From JABDII01 sp963815325 (GTDB lineage: Bacteria > Gemmatimonadota > Gemmatimonadetes > Gemmatimonadales > GWC2-71-9), in NCBI GenBank assembly GCA_963815325.1, contig CAWFGG010000009.1:310001-374000 (forward strand): a DNA stretch of 64,000 nt, given 5' to 3'. Position 1 is the first letter of the stretch, and the number at the start of each line of letters is the position of its first letter. A program made the translations under genes and the position numbers. The notes below the pieces were generated by a model that saw only the letters and a program-made list of their open reading frames with translations, searched no databases and was not told where the DNA came from. This document shows positions 47,752 through 57,922 of this stretch, piece after piece.

Positions 47752-49517
47752 GGCGATCCCTCGGAACCGGTATTGAGAATGATCGAGAATGAGACCCGGC
47801 GGTATCTGGCCCGGACCGCGTTACCCGGATCGGTTGGCGGGGCGAGCGGCCCGCGCGTGGCCCGCACCTCTGCCCGGCCGACGCCGGCCGCCAGCAACAT
47901 GGCACGGACCCGTTCCGCCCGCGCCGACGCCAAGCGGGCGTTGGCGAGCGAGTCTCCCTGGTCGTCCGTCGAGCCACGCACTTCGACGGTCACGCTCCGG
48001 CCCCGGGCACGCGCCGCTACGTCCAGCGCTCTCACCTGACCGGCGATCTCCTCGACGGCTTCCGGAATATTCGGGGTGTCACTGCCAACCGCAAAAAATA
48101 CCGACCGACGTTGGATTTCGGCCGCGAGGCCGCTCAGCACCTGATCCGAAACCTCGAATCCGACCACCCCCGGAATGGTCGGCGCAACGTGGCGCGCCCG
48201 GTCGATCCAGTCCGTCGGGGCCGCCCCGGTCGCGATGAGGACCCCATCGCGCAAGGAGAGATCCAACCCGGCGGGCGGATCGAGGCTGGCCCGCGCGCGG
48301 CGCAGGATGAGGTCGGGCAGGAGCGAAATGTAGGGATCCCACCGGCTCTCCACCCGCTCGGGATCGAGCCCAACCGTGTCGAGGAACATCAGAGGATCGG
48401 GTGCCAAGGCATCACGCAACCCGGCGACATACCGCTTCCCGTCGCGCCGCCCGACCTGAGTGACAACGACTCCCGGCTCGTCTTGGAGCCGAACCTGATA
48501 GGCATGCCACCGACGGCTCTCGATCATCCGGGGAATGGCCCACCAGGCAAGGAGAAGCACCACCACCGAGATGAGGGCGAGCGCAAACCAGGGCGGCCTG
48601 GCCACTGGCTCGGCGACCTTGGATTGAAGGCACTCCTCGAGGCGCGGGCGAACGGAGGCAAAGGCGCCCGCATCGCCGTCGAAGGACTCCAGGGAAACGC
48701 GGTGCGTCGCGTGGACGCCTTCCAGGGCCGCCTCGAGATCTTCGCGCAAAGCCACCGGGGCCTGGCCCCGAATGACCGCCGCCACGATCGCCGCGGGGCC
48801 CACCTCTACCCAGACGCTCACGTCGCCCACGCTCAGCGCGTCGAATGCTTCTCCCTGAGCCGCGTGGAACGAGTCCTTGAAATAGTCTTGGATGACCGTG
48901 AGCATCGCGGCCACCATGTCCGGCGATTGGGCGTCAATGTTCTCCGCGACAACATGCTCGAGCAGGAGACTGGTCTCCTTGTGGATCAGGAATACCTGCT
49001 CCACCCGGTAGACCAGGCTGTGTCGGAGGGCGATCTCTCCGAACGACGTGCCGGTGCGGAAGGCCTCCCATCGCCACCGCAGGCCTCGAGGGGTGAAGGT
49101 GTTGTTCAGGCCCTGGTTGATTGACTGGACGATTCCGGCGAGCGCATTGGCGATGTATTTCCGAATCGCGGGCCCAATGACGGGAAAGATGGCGTCGGCG
49201 AAGGTACGCGGATCGCGACGGACCGTGTCCTTGAGCGACTCAGCCACGATCGGACTCAGGGATTGCTCGAGGCGCTGATCGCGGCTTCGACTCAGCGTCA
49301 CGGCGGACGGCAAGGCGCGCCCGACATCCTCGGCGTATTTCTCAGGATCGCTGAGCCGCTCGCGCAGCTCGACCACCTTGTCCCAGTCGGGACCGCGGAG
49401 GAGCGTTCTCAGTTCCTCCAGCCGTCGCGCCTCCCCGGGCACTCCGTTCTCGTCGTCCGCCGCTGGGTCGGGGGTCTCACGGCCGTCGGGCAAGGTATCA
49501 GCCCTTCTTTCGGCCAT
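47748..49517 (-). CDS. Inner-membrane-anchored OmpA-domain protein with large cytoplasmic part
   Basis: This 589-residue protein has no signal peptide and one membrane helix at about 310-328 (WFALALISVVVLLLAWWAIP). The N-terminal ~305 residues are charged and probably cytoplasmic, with a conserved-looking stretch IFPVIGPAIRKYIANALAGI. Outside the membrane lie a region with a BON-like pattern and then an OmpA C-terminal domain (about 465-589: VEVRGSTDDQGDSLANARLA) that should touch peptidoglycan. Genes for a coiled-coil protein (20-base overlap) and a GTPase (four-base overlap) flank it. The layout suggests that a cytoplasmic GTPase signal is linked to the wall. Confidence 0.83.
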   Translation of the reverse strand: MAERRADTLPDGRETPDPAADDENGVPGEARRLEELRTLLRGPDWDKVVELRERLSDPEKYAEDVGRALPSAVTLSRSRDQRLEQSLSPIVAESLKDTVRRDPRTFADAIFPVIGPAIRKYIANALAGIVQSINQGLNNTFTPRGLRWRWEAFRTGTSFGEIALRHSLVYRVEQVFLIHKETSLLLEHVVAENIDAQSPDMVAAMLTVIQDYFKDSFHAAQGEAFDALSVGDVSVWVEVGPAAIVAAVIRGQAPVALREDLEAALEGVHATHRVSLESFDGDAGAFASVRPRLEECLQSKVAEPVARPPWFALALISVVVLLLAWWAIPRMIESRRWHAYQVRLQDEPGVVVTQVGRRDGKRYVAGLRDALAPDPLMFLDTVGLDPERVESRWDPYISLLPDLILRRARASLDPPAGLDLSLRDGVLIATGAAPTDWIDRARHVAPTIPGVVGFEVSDQVLSGLAAEIQRRSVFFAVGSDTPNIPEAVEEIAGQVRALDVAARARGRSVTVEVRGSTDDQGDSLANARLASARAERVRAMLLAAGVGRAEVRATRGPLAPPTDPGNAVRARYRRVSFSIILNTGSEGSP

Positions 49518-50103
49518 GGTCCTTGGGCGGAGCCTCCTCCGCGAGCCGTAGCGCCATCTCGCTCAGGAGCGCCGCCAACCCGGTCCGATCCGTCTTGCCC
49601 TGCCGCAGCTCATCCGCTTCACGTTTGAGCTCCAGGGTGAGGGCCGTCACCTTGTCCTGAATTTCCCGGCTCAACGACTGTGCGCGCTCCTCGAGCTGGC
49701 CGCGCAAGTCTCGATCGCGCTCAGCGGCCTCGTTGGCGACCGTCGTGAGCTGCTGCATGGCGTGTTTTCGCAGCTCGGCGAGCTTGGCCACTGCCTCTTC
49801 CAGGGACGACGCCCGGCTCTGCTGTTCGGTCTTGAGGCTCGCCCCGAGCGATTCGAGTTCCTTCCGAAAGTAGGACTCGAGCGTGGACACCCGTTTGTCG
49901 AGGTCTGTCCTGAGATCGGCTGAGGCCTTGAGGAGCCGGTCTTCCAGCGCACGGAAACGCCGGTCATACTCCTGCATCTGGCTGCCGAAAATGATGTCCC
50001 GGATCTTGTCGATGTTCCCGCCTGCCCCGTCTTCCGCGGACTCGGGGCGACGACTCGGGGCCTGGGACGAGGCCCGGCCTTCTTTGTGTTTGCTCGCAGT
50101 CAT
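49498..50103 (-). CDS. Coiled-coil protein of the GTPase/OmpA-anchor module
   Basis: This 201-residue protein starts at ATG 50103 (MTASKHKEGRASSQAPSRRP); longer readings give Arg-rich noise. After a disordered N-terminus comes a short motif IDKIRDIIFGSQMQEYDRRF at 31-50, and then an uninterrupted coiled coil to about residue 190. It has no enzymatic motif. Translation is coupled to the OmpA-anchor gene by a 20-base overlap. It may be the effector or scaffold of the GTPase. Confidence 0.8.
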   Translation of the reverse strand: MTASKHKEGRASSQAPSRRPESAEDGAGGNIDKIRDIIFGSQMQEYDRRFRALEDRLLKASADLRTDLDKRVSTLESYFRKELESLGASLKTEQQSRASSLEEAVAKLAELRKHAMQQLTTVANEAAERDRDLRGQLEERAQSLSREIQDKVTALTLELKREADELRQGKTDRTGLAALLSEMALRLAEEAPPKDHGRKKG

Positions 50104-50152
50104 ATTCGGCACCACCCTGGTGATGTGAGGTCTGCTCCGCTCGCCGACGCGC

Positions 50153-51505
<1,353 letters not shown>

Positions 51506-51519
51506 GGTGATCTTGCTCC

Positions 51520-53382
51520 CTATCCGTCGATGGCCGGAAGGCACACGAGCACGCTGCCACCTCCCGTGGAGTCGTTGCGGGCGGCAACCGAGCCGTCGTG
51601 CTCTTCGACGATGCGCTGCGCGAGCGCGAGGCCCAGCCCGGTCCCACCCTTGCGCTTCGTGTAAAAAGGCTCCCACACCTTCTCGAGATCCTCCGGCGGA
51701 AACCCAGGTCCGCTGTCGGTCACCCGGCACTCGAGCCAGCGCGATCCGCGGTCCTCACGCGCCTTGGCCCGGATGCTGACCACCCCGCCCCGCGGCGTGT
51801 GCTGCACGGCGTTCTCGATCAGATTGCGGAATACCTGGGTCAGCCGCTGGGCGGCCAGGCGCACGGATGGCAGCGGCCGGTCCGTGTCGAGCTGGACGGT
51901 CACCTCGGCGCTGCTGGCCAGGGCGGCGCACTGGCGGACCGCTTCCTCCAGCACCGGCCCGAGGGGGCCGACCGTGAACTCGATCGAGGCAGGCTTCGCA
52001 TACTCCAGGAGATCGCGCATGAGCGCGCTCAGCCGTTCGACCTGCTCGCCAAGCACGGCATGGTAGCGCTGGAATTCCGGCCGATCGGCAAAGCGCGCCT
52101 TGAACGCGTCCAAGGTCGAGGAAATGCCGAACAAAGGATTGCGAACTTCGTGTGCCACACCGGCGGCAAGCGATCCCAACATCGACATGCGTTCGTTGCG
52201 CCGGAGCGTCTCTTGAAGCCGTATCATCTCCGTCAGATTGCGAGCCACGACGATGACGCGGGGAGCCACCCCAGGTTCTTCGTAGATCGTCGCCGCAAGC
52301 TCCCAGGTCTGTCCTAACGCCGGGTCCTCTACCTGGCAGGCGATCGGGACGCGGCGGTCACGCGCACTGGCAACCAACTCAGCCGCCTTCCCCCATATGG
52401 AGCTCGAGCCCGCGTGCATCAGCGGAGTGCCCACGAGTTCGGCGTGGTCCCGCGCGGCAAGCTCCCGGGCCGCGCGATTCATCCTGGCGATCGTGCCGTC
52501 GAAATCGGCCAGGATGATTCCGGACTCGATCGCATCGAAGGTGCCCTGCCATTCGGTCGCGGCGCGTTGATCGGCCGCTCGGGCGGCGCGCTCTGCGGCC
52601 AGCTGGCGGGCGTTTTCCTCGGCCCGTTTGCGCGCCGTGATAATCTCCGTGAAGACGATGATGCCGCCAATCTGTCCGGTATCCGCGTGCCAGGGACGGA
52701 TCTCCCACTGAATCCACTCGGTCGAGCCGTCCGCCCGGGTCAACAAATCCTCAGCGCATCGTTCAATGTCTCCACCGAGGCAGCGGCGATGGACGTCCTC
52801 CCAGGCCGCAGCCGGGAAGATGTCGTAATGACTGGCGCCGATCAGGTCACGCCGGCCCAGGCCGTGATCGTCCAACCACCGCTGGCTCACGAGGACATAT
52901 CGGAACTCCCGGTCCAGCATCGCCACGGCAGCCGGCGCGTGTTCGACGAACAGCCGCACTTGGGCTTCGCTTCTGCGGAGGCTCGCCACGGCCTCGACCC
53001 GCTCCGTGACGTCGTGCACGATGAGATGCAAGAGTGCGCGTCCGGCGATTTCCAACGGGCCGGCGTAGATCTCGACCAATCGGACCTCCCCCGACGCCAC
53101 CCGGTGGGGGAACCCGTAGTAGTGTCCCCCGACGGAAGCCGCCAGTTCGGCTGCCTGGAGCACCTCCCGCTCGGGGAGAATCGAGATATCGGTGATTCGC
53201 AACGCGTGAAGCGTCGCCTGGCTGTGGCCGTAGAAGCTGGCAGCCGCCGGATTGGCTTCGACAATCCGACCGTCGGTGGGGTCGACCAGCAGCTGCACCG
53301 CCCCGTTCTGCTCGAAGATCAGGCGGTAGTGGCCCTCTCGATCGAGAGCGGCAGGACCGTTGGGGGCCGAGTATGCAGTCAC
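51520..53382 (-). CDS. PAS-domain sensor histidine kinase
   Basis: The protein has about 620 residues. I place the start at GTG 53382; GTG 53418 is also possible, but the longer open frame back to 53628 runs into the tRNA and is not real. Three PAS domains (about 18-133, 143-263 and 283-398) precede the dimerisation/phosphoacceptor helix with H411 in GVAHEVRNPLFGIS. The catalytic domain has NLIENAVQHTP, DSGPGFPP and GGTGLGLALAQRI. No membrane helix is seen, so it senses a cytoplasmic signal. It pairs with the NtrC-type regulator directly downstream. Confidence 0.92.
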   Translation of the reverse strand: MTAYSAPNGPAALDREGHYRLIFEQNGAVQLLVDPTDGRIVEANPAAASFYGHSQATLHALRITDISILPEREVLQAAELAASVGGHYYGFPHRVASGEVRLVEIYAGPLEIAGRALLHLIVHDVTERVEAVASLRRSEAQVRLFVEHAPAAVAMLDREFRYVLVSQRWLDDHGLGRRDLIGASHYDIFPAAAWEDVHRRCLGGDIERCAEDLLTRADGSTEWIQWEIRPWHADTGQIGGIIVFTEIITARKRAEENARQLAAERAARAADQRAATEWQGTFDAIESGIILADFDGTIARMNRAARELAARDHAELVGTPLMHAGSSSIWGKAAELVASARDRRVPIACQVEDPALGQTWELAATIYEEPGVAPRVIVVARNLTEMIRLQETLRRNERMSMLGSLAAGVAHEVRNPLFGISSTLDAFKARFADRPEFQRYHAVLGEQVERLSALMRDLLEYAKPASIEFTVGPLGPVLEEAVRQCAALASSAEVTVQLDTDRPLPSVRLAAQRLTQVFRNLIENAVQHTPRGGVVSIRAKAREDRGSRWLECRVTDSGPGFPPEDLEKVWEPFYTKRKGGTGLGLALAQRIVEEHDGSVAARNDSTGGGSVLVCLPAIDG

Positions 53383-53592
53383 CTGCCGCCGGTCAACGCG
53401 GGAGAATTCATGAGGCACACCTCGCGCCCATATGCCGGGCGTTCCGCTGAATACATGGGCACACCATGCCCGAGCGGGTGCCGGAGGCGGGCTCGGACAG
53501 CCCTCCGGCCTGCGCGGGTAGCTAATATAGCGCGCCACGGAATTCTGCGAGGGAGGGATTTCGGTCAGGCGGGGCGAATCGAAACTCAGGAG

Positions 53593-53666
<74 letters not shown>

Positions 53667-53675
53667 GAGCGCCAC

Positions 53676-53705
53676 ATCCTACCCCAGGCGCGGCGCCGGC
53701 GTCAA
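53676..53705 (-). promoter_or_regulatory. Sigma-70-type promoter of the tRNA gene
   Basis: TTGACG (53700-53705, five of six) and TAGGAT (53676-53681, four of six) are separated by 18 bases on the minus strand. The tRNA begins nine bases after the -10 box, a normal distance. The -35 box contains the stop codon of the FtsB-like gene. Confidence 0.6.
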
Positions 53706-53989
53706 GGACCGGCGGGCTCCGCGGGCAGGCGGATCAGGTATTCCCCGTCACGGATCAAGCCGAACGATTCCCGGGCAATGCGCTCTTGGGTTCGGGGGTC
53801 GGTGTCGACCGCACGCGCCAACGCTTCGAGGGAGTCGACGGCCCGGGTGAGCGAGTCGACGGCGGCCCGCTCCTCGGCCGCTTGCGCACGAAGTCTGAGC
53901 CAGGCTCGCGTGCTGTATTCCCCTCCCTGCACGGCGAAGACCAGCCCGACAACGACGGCACCGAGACCGATGGCGCGCGCCCGGCTCAT
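53702..53989 (-). CDS. FtsB/DivIC-like septum formation initiator
   Basis: This 95-residue protein has one N-terminal membrane helix (AIGLGAVVVGLVFAVQGG) followed by a coiled coil (AQAAEERAAVDSLTRAVDSL) and the conserved end ERIARESFGLIRDGEYLIRL, as in FtsB/DivIC. It would join the division complex with FtsL and FtsQ. The start ATG overlaps the eno stop (ATGA); eno-ftsB is a classic neighbour pair. Confidence 0.92.
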   Translation of the reverse strand: MSRARAIGLGAVVVGLVFAVQGGEYSTRAWLRLRAQAAEERAAVDSLTRAVDSLEALARAVDTDPRTQERIARESFGLIRDGEYLIRLPAEPAGP

Positions 53990-55266
53990 AGACGGAAGAG
54001 GCTCCGTCCCGGGTAGTGGCCGACATCGCCCAACTCCTCTGCGATGCGAAGCAGTTGATTGTACTTCGCGATCCGGTCGGTCCGACTCGCGCTGCCGGTC
54101 TTGATCTGTGCGACACTCGTGGCGACGGCGAGATCGGCGATGAACGTGTCCTCCGTCTCGCCAGACCGGTGCGAGATGACCGCACCGTAGGCGCTGGCCT
54201 TGGCGAGTTCGATACACTGTAGCGTTTCGGTCAGGGTCCCGATTTGGTTCACCTTGATCAGAATAGAATTCGCGATCCCCCGCTCGATGCCGTCACCCAA
54301 CCGCTCGACGTTGGTGCAGAACAGATCGTCTCCCACCAGCTGGACCCGGTCGCCGAGCCGCTCCGTGAGGGTAGCCCAGCCATCCCAATCATCCTCGGCC
54401 AGGCCGTCCTCGATGGACACAATGGGATAGGTGTCCACCCATGACGTGTAGAGATCGACCATCTCGGCCGAGGAGCGGCGGGTCCCATCGCCCTTGTGAA
54501 ACACGTAGGACCCGTCCCGATAGAGCTCCGAGGCGGCAACGTCCAGCGCGATGGCGACATCAGTGCCGGCCTGGTATCCCGCGAGCGCAATGGCTTCCAT
54601 CACGGCATCGAGCGCGGCCTCGTTCGACGGGAGCATTGGGGCAAACCCGCCCTCATCCCCGACTGCGGTAGACAGTTTTCTGCCACGCAAGACTTTCTTG
54701 AGCGAATGGAACACCTCGACGCCAATTTGGAGGCCCGTAGCGAAAGTGTCGGCTCCGAGCGGGACGATCATGAACTCTTGGACGTCCACGTTGTTGTCAG
54801 AGTGAGCGCCGCCATTCAAGATGTTCATGAGCGGCACGGGCAGGATGTGCGCCATGGGGCCGCCGAGGTAGCGGTACAGCGGCATGTCACAATCGACCGC
54901 GGCCGCTCGCGCCACCGCCAGCGATACGCTGAGGATCGCATTCGCGCCCAGCTTGCCTTTGTTGGGCGTGCCGTCCGCCTCCACCATCTCGGCATCGATC
55001 GCGATCTGATCCATCGCGAGCATCCCCTCGAGGCGGGGGCCAAGCACCTCGTTCACGTTCGTCACGGCGATGTGAACGCCCTTCCCGCCATACCGTGCCT
55101 CGTCGCCATCGCGCAGTTCCACCGCCTCATGGTCGCCGGTGGATGCACCGCTTGGCACCGCAGCCCGTCCGCGAGCGCCGCTGGCCAGAACGACCTCGGT
55201 TTCAACAGTAGGATTGCCGCGACTGTCCAGGATCTCACGCGCATGCACTTCAATGATGGTGCTCAT
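53986..55266 (-). CDS. eno: Enolase
   Basis: This 426-residue glycolytic enzyme turns 2-phosphoglycerate into phosphoenolpyruvate. The N-terminus HAREILDSRGNPTVETEVVL is nearly invariant. Mg ligands and catalytic residues are seen in SIEDGLAEDDWDGW, LVGDDLFCTN, NSILIKVNQIGTLTET and SHRSGETEDTFIADLAVATS. The end GRSLFRL lacks the long Gram-negative tail. Transcription probably begins at the promoter candidate at 55323-55351. Confidence 0.98.
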   Translation of the reverse strand: MSTIIEVHAREILDSRGNPTVETEVVLASGARGRAAVPSGASTGDHEAVELRDGDEARYGGKGVHIAVTNVNEVLGPRLEGMLAMDQIAIDAEMVEADGTPNKGKLGANAILSVSLAVARAAAVDCDMPLYRYLGGPMAHILPVPLMNILNGGAHSDNNVDVQEFMIVPLGADTFATGLQIGVEVFHSLKKVLRGRKLSTAVGDEGGFAPMLPSNEAALDAVMEAIALAGYQAGTDVAIALDVAASELYRDGSYVFHKGDGTRRSSAEMVDLYTSWVDTYPIVSIEDGLAEDDWDGWATLTERLGDRVQLVGDDLFCTNVERLGDGIERGIANSILIKVNQIGTLTETLQCIELAKASAYGAVISHRSGETEDTFIADLAVATSVAQIKTGSASRTDRIAKYNQLLRIAEELGDVGHYPGRSLFRL

Positions 55267-55322
55267 GCTCTCATTGTCGGGATAAAGGTGGGAACGGTGC
55301 CTGCCGGGCGATGCCGCGGGGC

Positions 55323-55351
55323 AAGCTAGTGAGCCACTCCGAAGGGGTCAA
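55323..55351 (-). promoter_or_regulatory. Candidate eno promoter
   Basis: TTGACC (55346-55351) and TAGCTT (55323-55328) lie 17 bases apart on the minus strand. The first matches five of six consensus positions, the second only three. They stand in the 115-base gap between thiL and eno and would give a leader of about 50 bases. Confidence 0.35.
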
Positions 55352-55381
55352 CGGACGCGAGTCCACGCCGAGAGGTCTCGG

Positions 55382-56344
55382 TCAGCCAAAGTGATCGAAG
55401 CCATCGAGCTTCTGCGGCGCGCCCGCGAGCGTACACCGCACTGCTCCGCCTGTGACGACGTCTCCGATTCGAGTGAGCACGGCCCCGCATTCACGCTGAC
55501 ACTCGTGCGCCTCCGCCGCGCCGAACTCCGGCGGCAAGGCCGCCAACAGCTCGTAGTCCTCACCGCCCTCGGCCGCATAGCATTGGGCCTGTGCGCCCCG
55601 CTCGACCACCTCGGCGACCACCGACGGATCGACCGGGATCTGCTCGAGGTGGATGCGGAGCCCCACCTCGGACGCTGCGGCCATGTGCCTCGCGTCTCCC
55701 ACCAGCCCATCGCTCAGATCGATCATCGCTCGGGCGCCGTGCGCCGCGAGCCACCGGCCGGCAGCCAGGCGGGGCACGGGCCGGGCAAATCGCTCCCGCG
55801 CAACCGGCACAGGCTCCCTCCCGTCACGCCACGCATCGAGGGCCGCACGGGCCCCGCCGAGCGTGCCGGTCACCCACAGCCCGTCACCAGGCTTGGCACC
55901 CGCTCGCGTGATGGGGCGTGTGGTGTGCCCGACCGCCACGACGTCGACAATGATGGCGGGGCCGGCGCTCAGGTCGCCTCCCAGAACCATGGTGCCGGCA
56001 TCAGCCGCGAGCGCGCCGACGCCTGCCATGATCCGCTCCGTCGCCCCCGCCTCGTCCTTCGGCACGGCTACGCTTGCCAACAATCCAAGAGGCTCGGCGC
56101 CTTCCGCCGCCAGGTCTGATAGACCACTTGCGGCGGCGCGCCACCCGATCTCCTCGAAACTGAGCCACTCGCGCTGGAAATGATACCGCTCGATCGAAAG
56201 GTCGGTGCTCAGCACCAGGAAGCCATCGGGTCGGCGTACGACGGCGCAGTCGTCACCCACTTGACCCACCCGATCACCCAAGAGCCCGACGATGGCGCGA
56301 ATGTGATCGAATTCAGAGCCGGGTCCGAGGGCGAAGTGCCTCAC
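55382..56344 (-). CDS. thiL: Thiamine-monophosphate kinase
   Basis: The product has about 320 residues. The start GTG 56344 overlaps the propeller gene stop by two bases (GTGA), and the protein then begins VRHFALGPGSEFDHIRAIVG. Family motifs are VGDDCAVV, LSTDLSIERYHF, AASGLSDLAAEGAEP, GGDLS and DLSDGLVGD. It phosphorylates thiamine monophosphate to the diphosphate cofactor, which the enzyme at 31471-33447 would use. Confidence 0.94.
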   Translation of the reverse strand: MRHFALGPGSEFDHIRAIVGLLGDRVGQVGDDCAVVRRPDGFLVLSTDLSIERYHFQREWLSFEEIGWRAAASGLSDLAAEGAEPLGLLASVAVPKDEAGATERIMAGVGALAADAGTMVLGGDLSAGPAIIVDVVAVGHTTRPITRAGAKPGDGLWVTGTLGGARAALDAWRDGREPVPVARERFARPVPRLAAGRWLAAHGARAMIDLSDGLVGDARHMAAASEVGLRIHLEQIPVDPSVVAEVVERGAQAQCYAAEGGEDYELLAALPPEFGAAEAHECQRECGAVLTRIGDVVTGGAVRCTLAGAPQKLDGFDHFG

Positions 56345-57921
56345 GGCCGCACCGCCTCCAGTCGCCACCGCACCAGGCCCCGCATCGTAGCGACCCAGAG
56401 GAATTCATCGTCCACCGCAAGGTCGGTCACGTCGCCGGGAAGGTCGCGACCGACCAGGAGCGTCCGTGGAGACGGCGTCGCGAGCGTGGCAGCGCCCACG
56501 CCGCGGTCGCCGGCGATCCACAGGCCACCACGATCGGGAAGCAGGGTCCTGAGCCGTCCCAACTGAGGCGAAAGCAGCGGACCCAGAGTCCAGACGCCCG
56601 TGATGGGGTCGCGCCACATGAGGTGATCCGGGGTCAGCGCAACGAGCGTGTCGGCGAGCCAATCGAGGTCCACGACAGGCTGACGCAGGCTCGGCTCGGG
56701 CCCGAGCCCCACAGGCCGCTCCAGATCCGGAGACTCCGGCAGTGCCAGGAACACTCCGAGACCTGTCCCAACCCAGAGCGTGTCGCCCCCAATGGCAACG
56801 GCCAAGACTGCACCCGCGAAGTCAGGCGCTACCCGCCGGACCTCGAGCGAGTCGGTGATGACCGCGAGACCTCGTGCGGTGCCGACTGCGATCGTCCCGC
56901 GCCGGACCGCAAGGGACATGATGCGCCGATCGGGAATGCCGCGGCTTTCGTCGAACACATCAGCCGTACGACCATCGGTGCCAACCCGGACAACGCCGAG
57001 ATCGCTCGCAACCCAGAGAAAGGCGTCGCGTCCCACCATGCGGGTTGCTTGGTTGAAGCGCACACCAAACACCGCCGATTCTTCGAGCGGTTTGAACTCG
57101 GTGAGGCGTCGATCGACAAAGGTGATGGTCGCCTCGGACGAGACCGTACGATCGGTGGCGACCCACACTCCGCCCGGCCCGTCAAACACAGCACCTACTC
57201 GTTCGCTGGGCAAGCCGAACGAAAGCGGTGTCGGGATTGCCGCCCCTTCCTCTGCGTAGAGCAACCCGGCCCCCGAGGTGCCGAGGTACCAGCCTTGCCG
57301 GTCGAAGGATCGCGCGGCCACCGTGAATCGTGCCGTCCCCAACCGTGCCGTTCGCAAGACGGCGGCCTGATTGGCCTCGAACCACGGGTTCTCCCGCAGA
57401 ACATCCTGCACGGTCTTGGGAACCTCGGGGTCGAGTGGCCCCGAACTCGGTGAGGCGATCATGCTTCCACGCATCACCTCGAACCATCCGCTGGAGGTTC
57501 TGAAGAAGAGCCCGCGTCCGGGATTGGCACGATCGAACGCGATGGTCAGCACCCGGGCGGGGATGAGGCCGCGATCCCATGCGTCGATGTTGGTGTCGTA
57601 GCGGGTCCATCCGTTTTGGCTTGCCAGCCAGACCGAGTAATCGATGGGGTCGAGGAGTGACGCGAAGACCCCGCTGAGGTAGGACGGGTCCGGCGGGTCG
57701 AATGGCCCTTTCCACCGCCGCATGAGCGGTTCCCAAATGACCAGCGACGTGGGCGAAGTGACGACGACACGATCGGGACCGGCCGCGACCGACGTGATGG
57801 TGCTGAAATCGCTCAGGATCACGCGGTCGTCCACCGACCAGAGCCGCGGCAGCCCCTGCTGCGCCGCGCCGCGCAGGAAGGGAACGAGGAGCAACCCGAG
57901 AATGAGAGCGGATCGGAGCAC
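56341..57921 (-). CDS. Secreted beta-propeller protein, two-component-regulator-propeller-like
   Basis: The product has about 526 residues. GTG 57921 begins a signal peptide (SALILGLLLVPFLRGAAQQ). The body repeats W-V-A-T-x-x-G-(L/V) blades such as DAFLWVASDLGVVRVGTDGR, IAVGTARGLAVITD, LWVGTGLGVFLALP and EFLWVATMRGLVRW, like the propellers found in hybrid sensor proteins. Here no kinase follows, so it is a periplasmic propeller alone. It lies between thiL and the NAD(P)HX repair gene with a one-base gap. Its ligand is unknown. Confidence 0.8.
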   Translation of the reverse strand: MLRSALILGLLLVPFLRGAAQQGLPRLWSVDDRVILSDFSTITSVAAGPDRVVVTSPTSLVIWEPLMRRWKGPFDPPDPSYLSGVFASLLDPIDYSVWLASQNGWTRYDTNIDAWDRGLIPARVLTIAFDRANPGRGLFFRTSSGWFEVMRGSMIASPSSGPLDPEVPKTVQDVLRENPWFEANQAAVLRTARLGTARFTVAARSFDRQGWYLGTSGAGLLYAEEGAAIPTPLSFGLPSERVGAVFDGPGGVWVATDRTVSSEATITFVDRRLTEFKPLEESAVFGVRFNQATRMVGRDAFLWVASDLGVVRVGTDGRTADVFDESRGIPDRRIMSLAVRRGTIAVGTARGLAVITDSLEVRRVAPDFAGAVLAVAIGGDTLWVGTGLGVFLALPESPDLERPVGLGPEPSLRQPVVDLDWLADTLVALTPDHLMWRDPITGVWTLGPLLSPQLGRLRTLLPDRGGLWIAGDRGVGAATLATPSPRTLLVGRDLPGDVTDLAVDDEFLWVATMRGLVRWRLEAVRP

Positions 57922-57922
57922 G

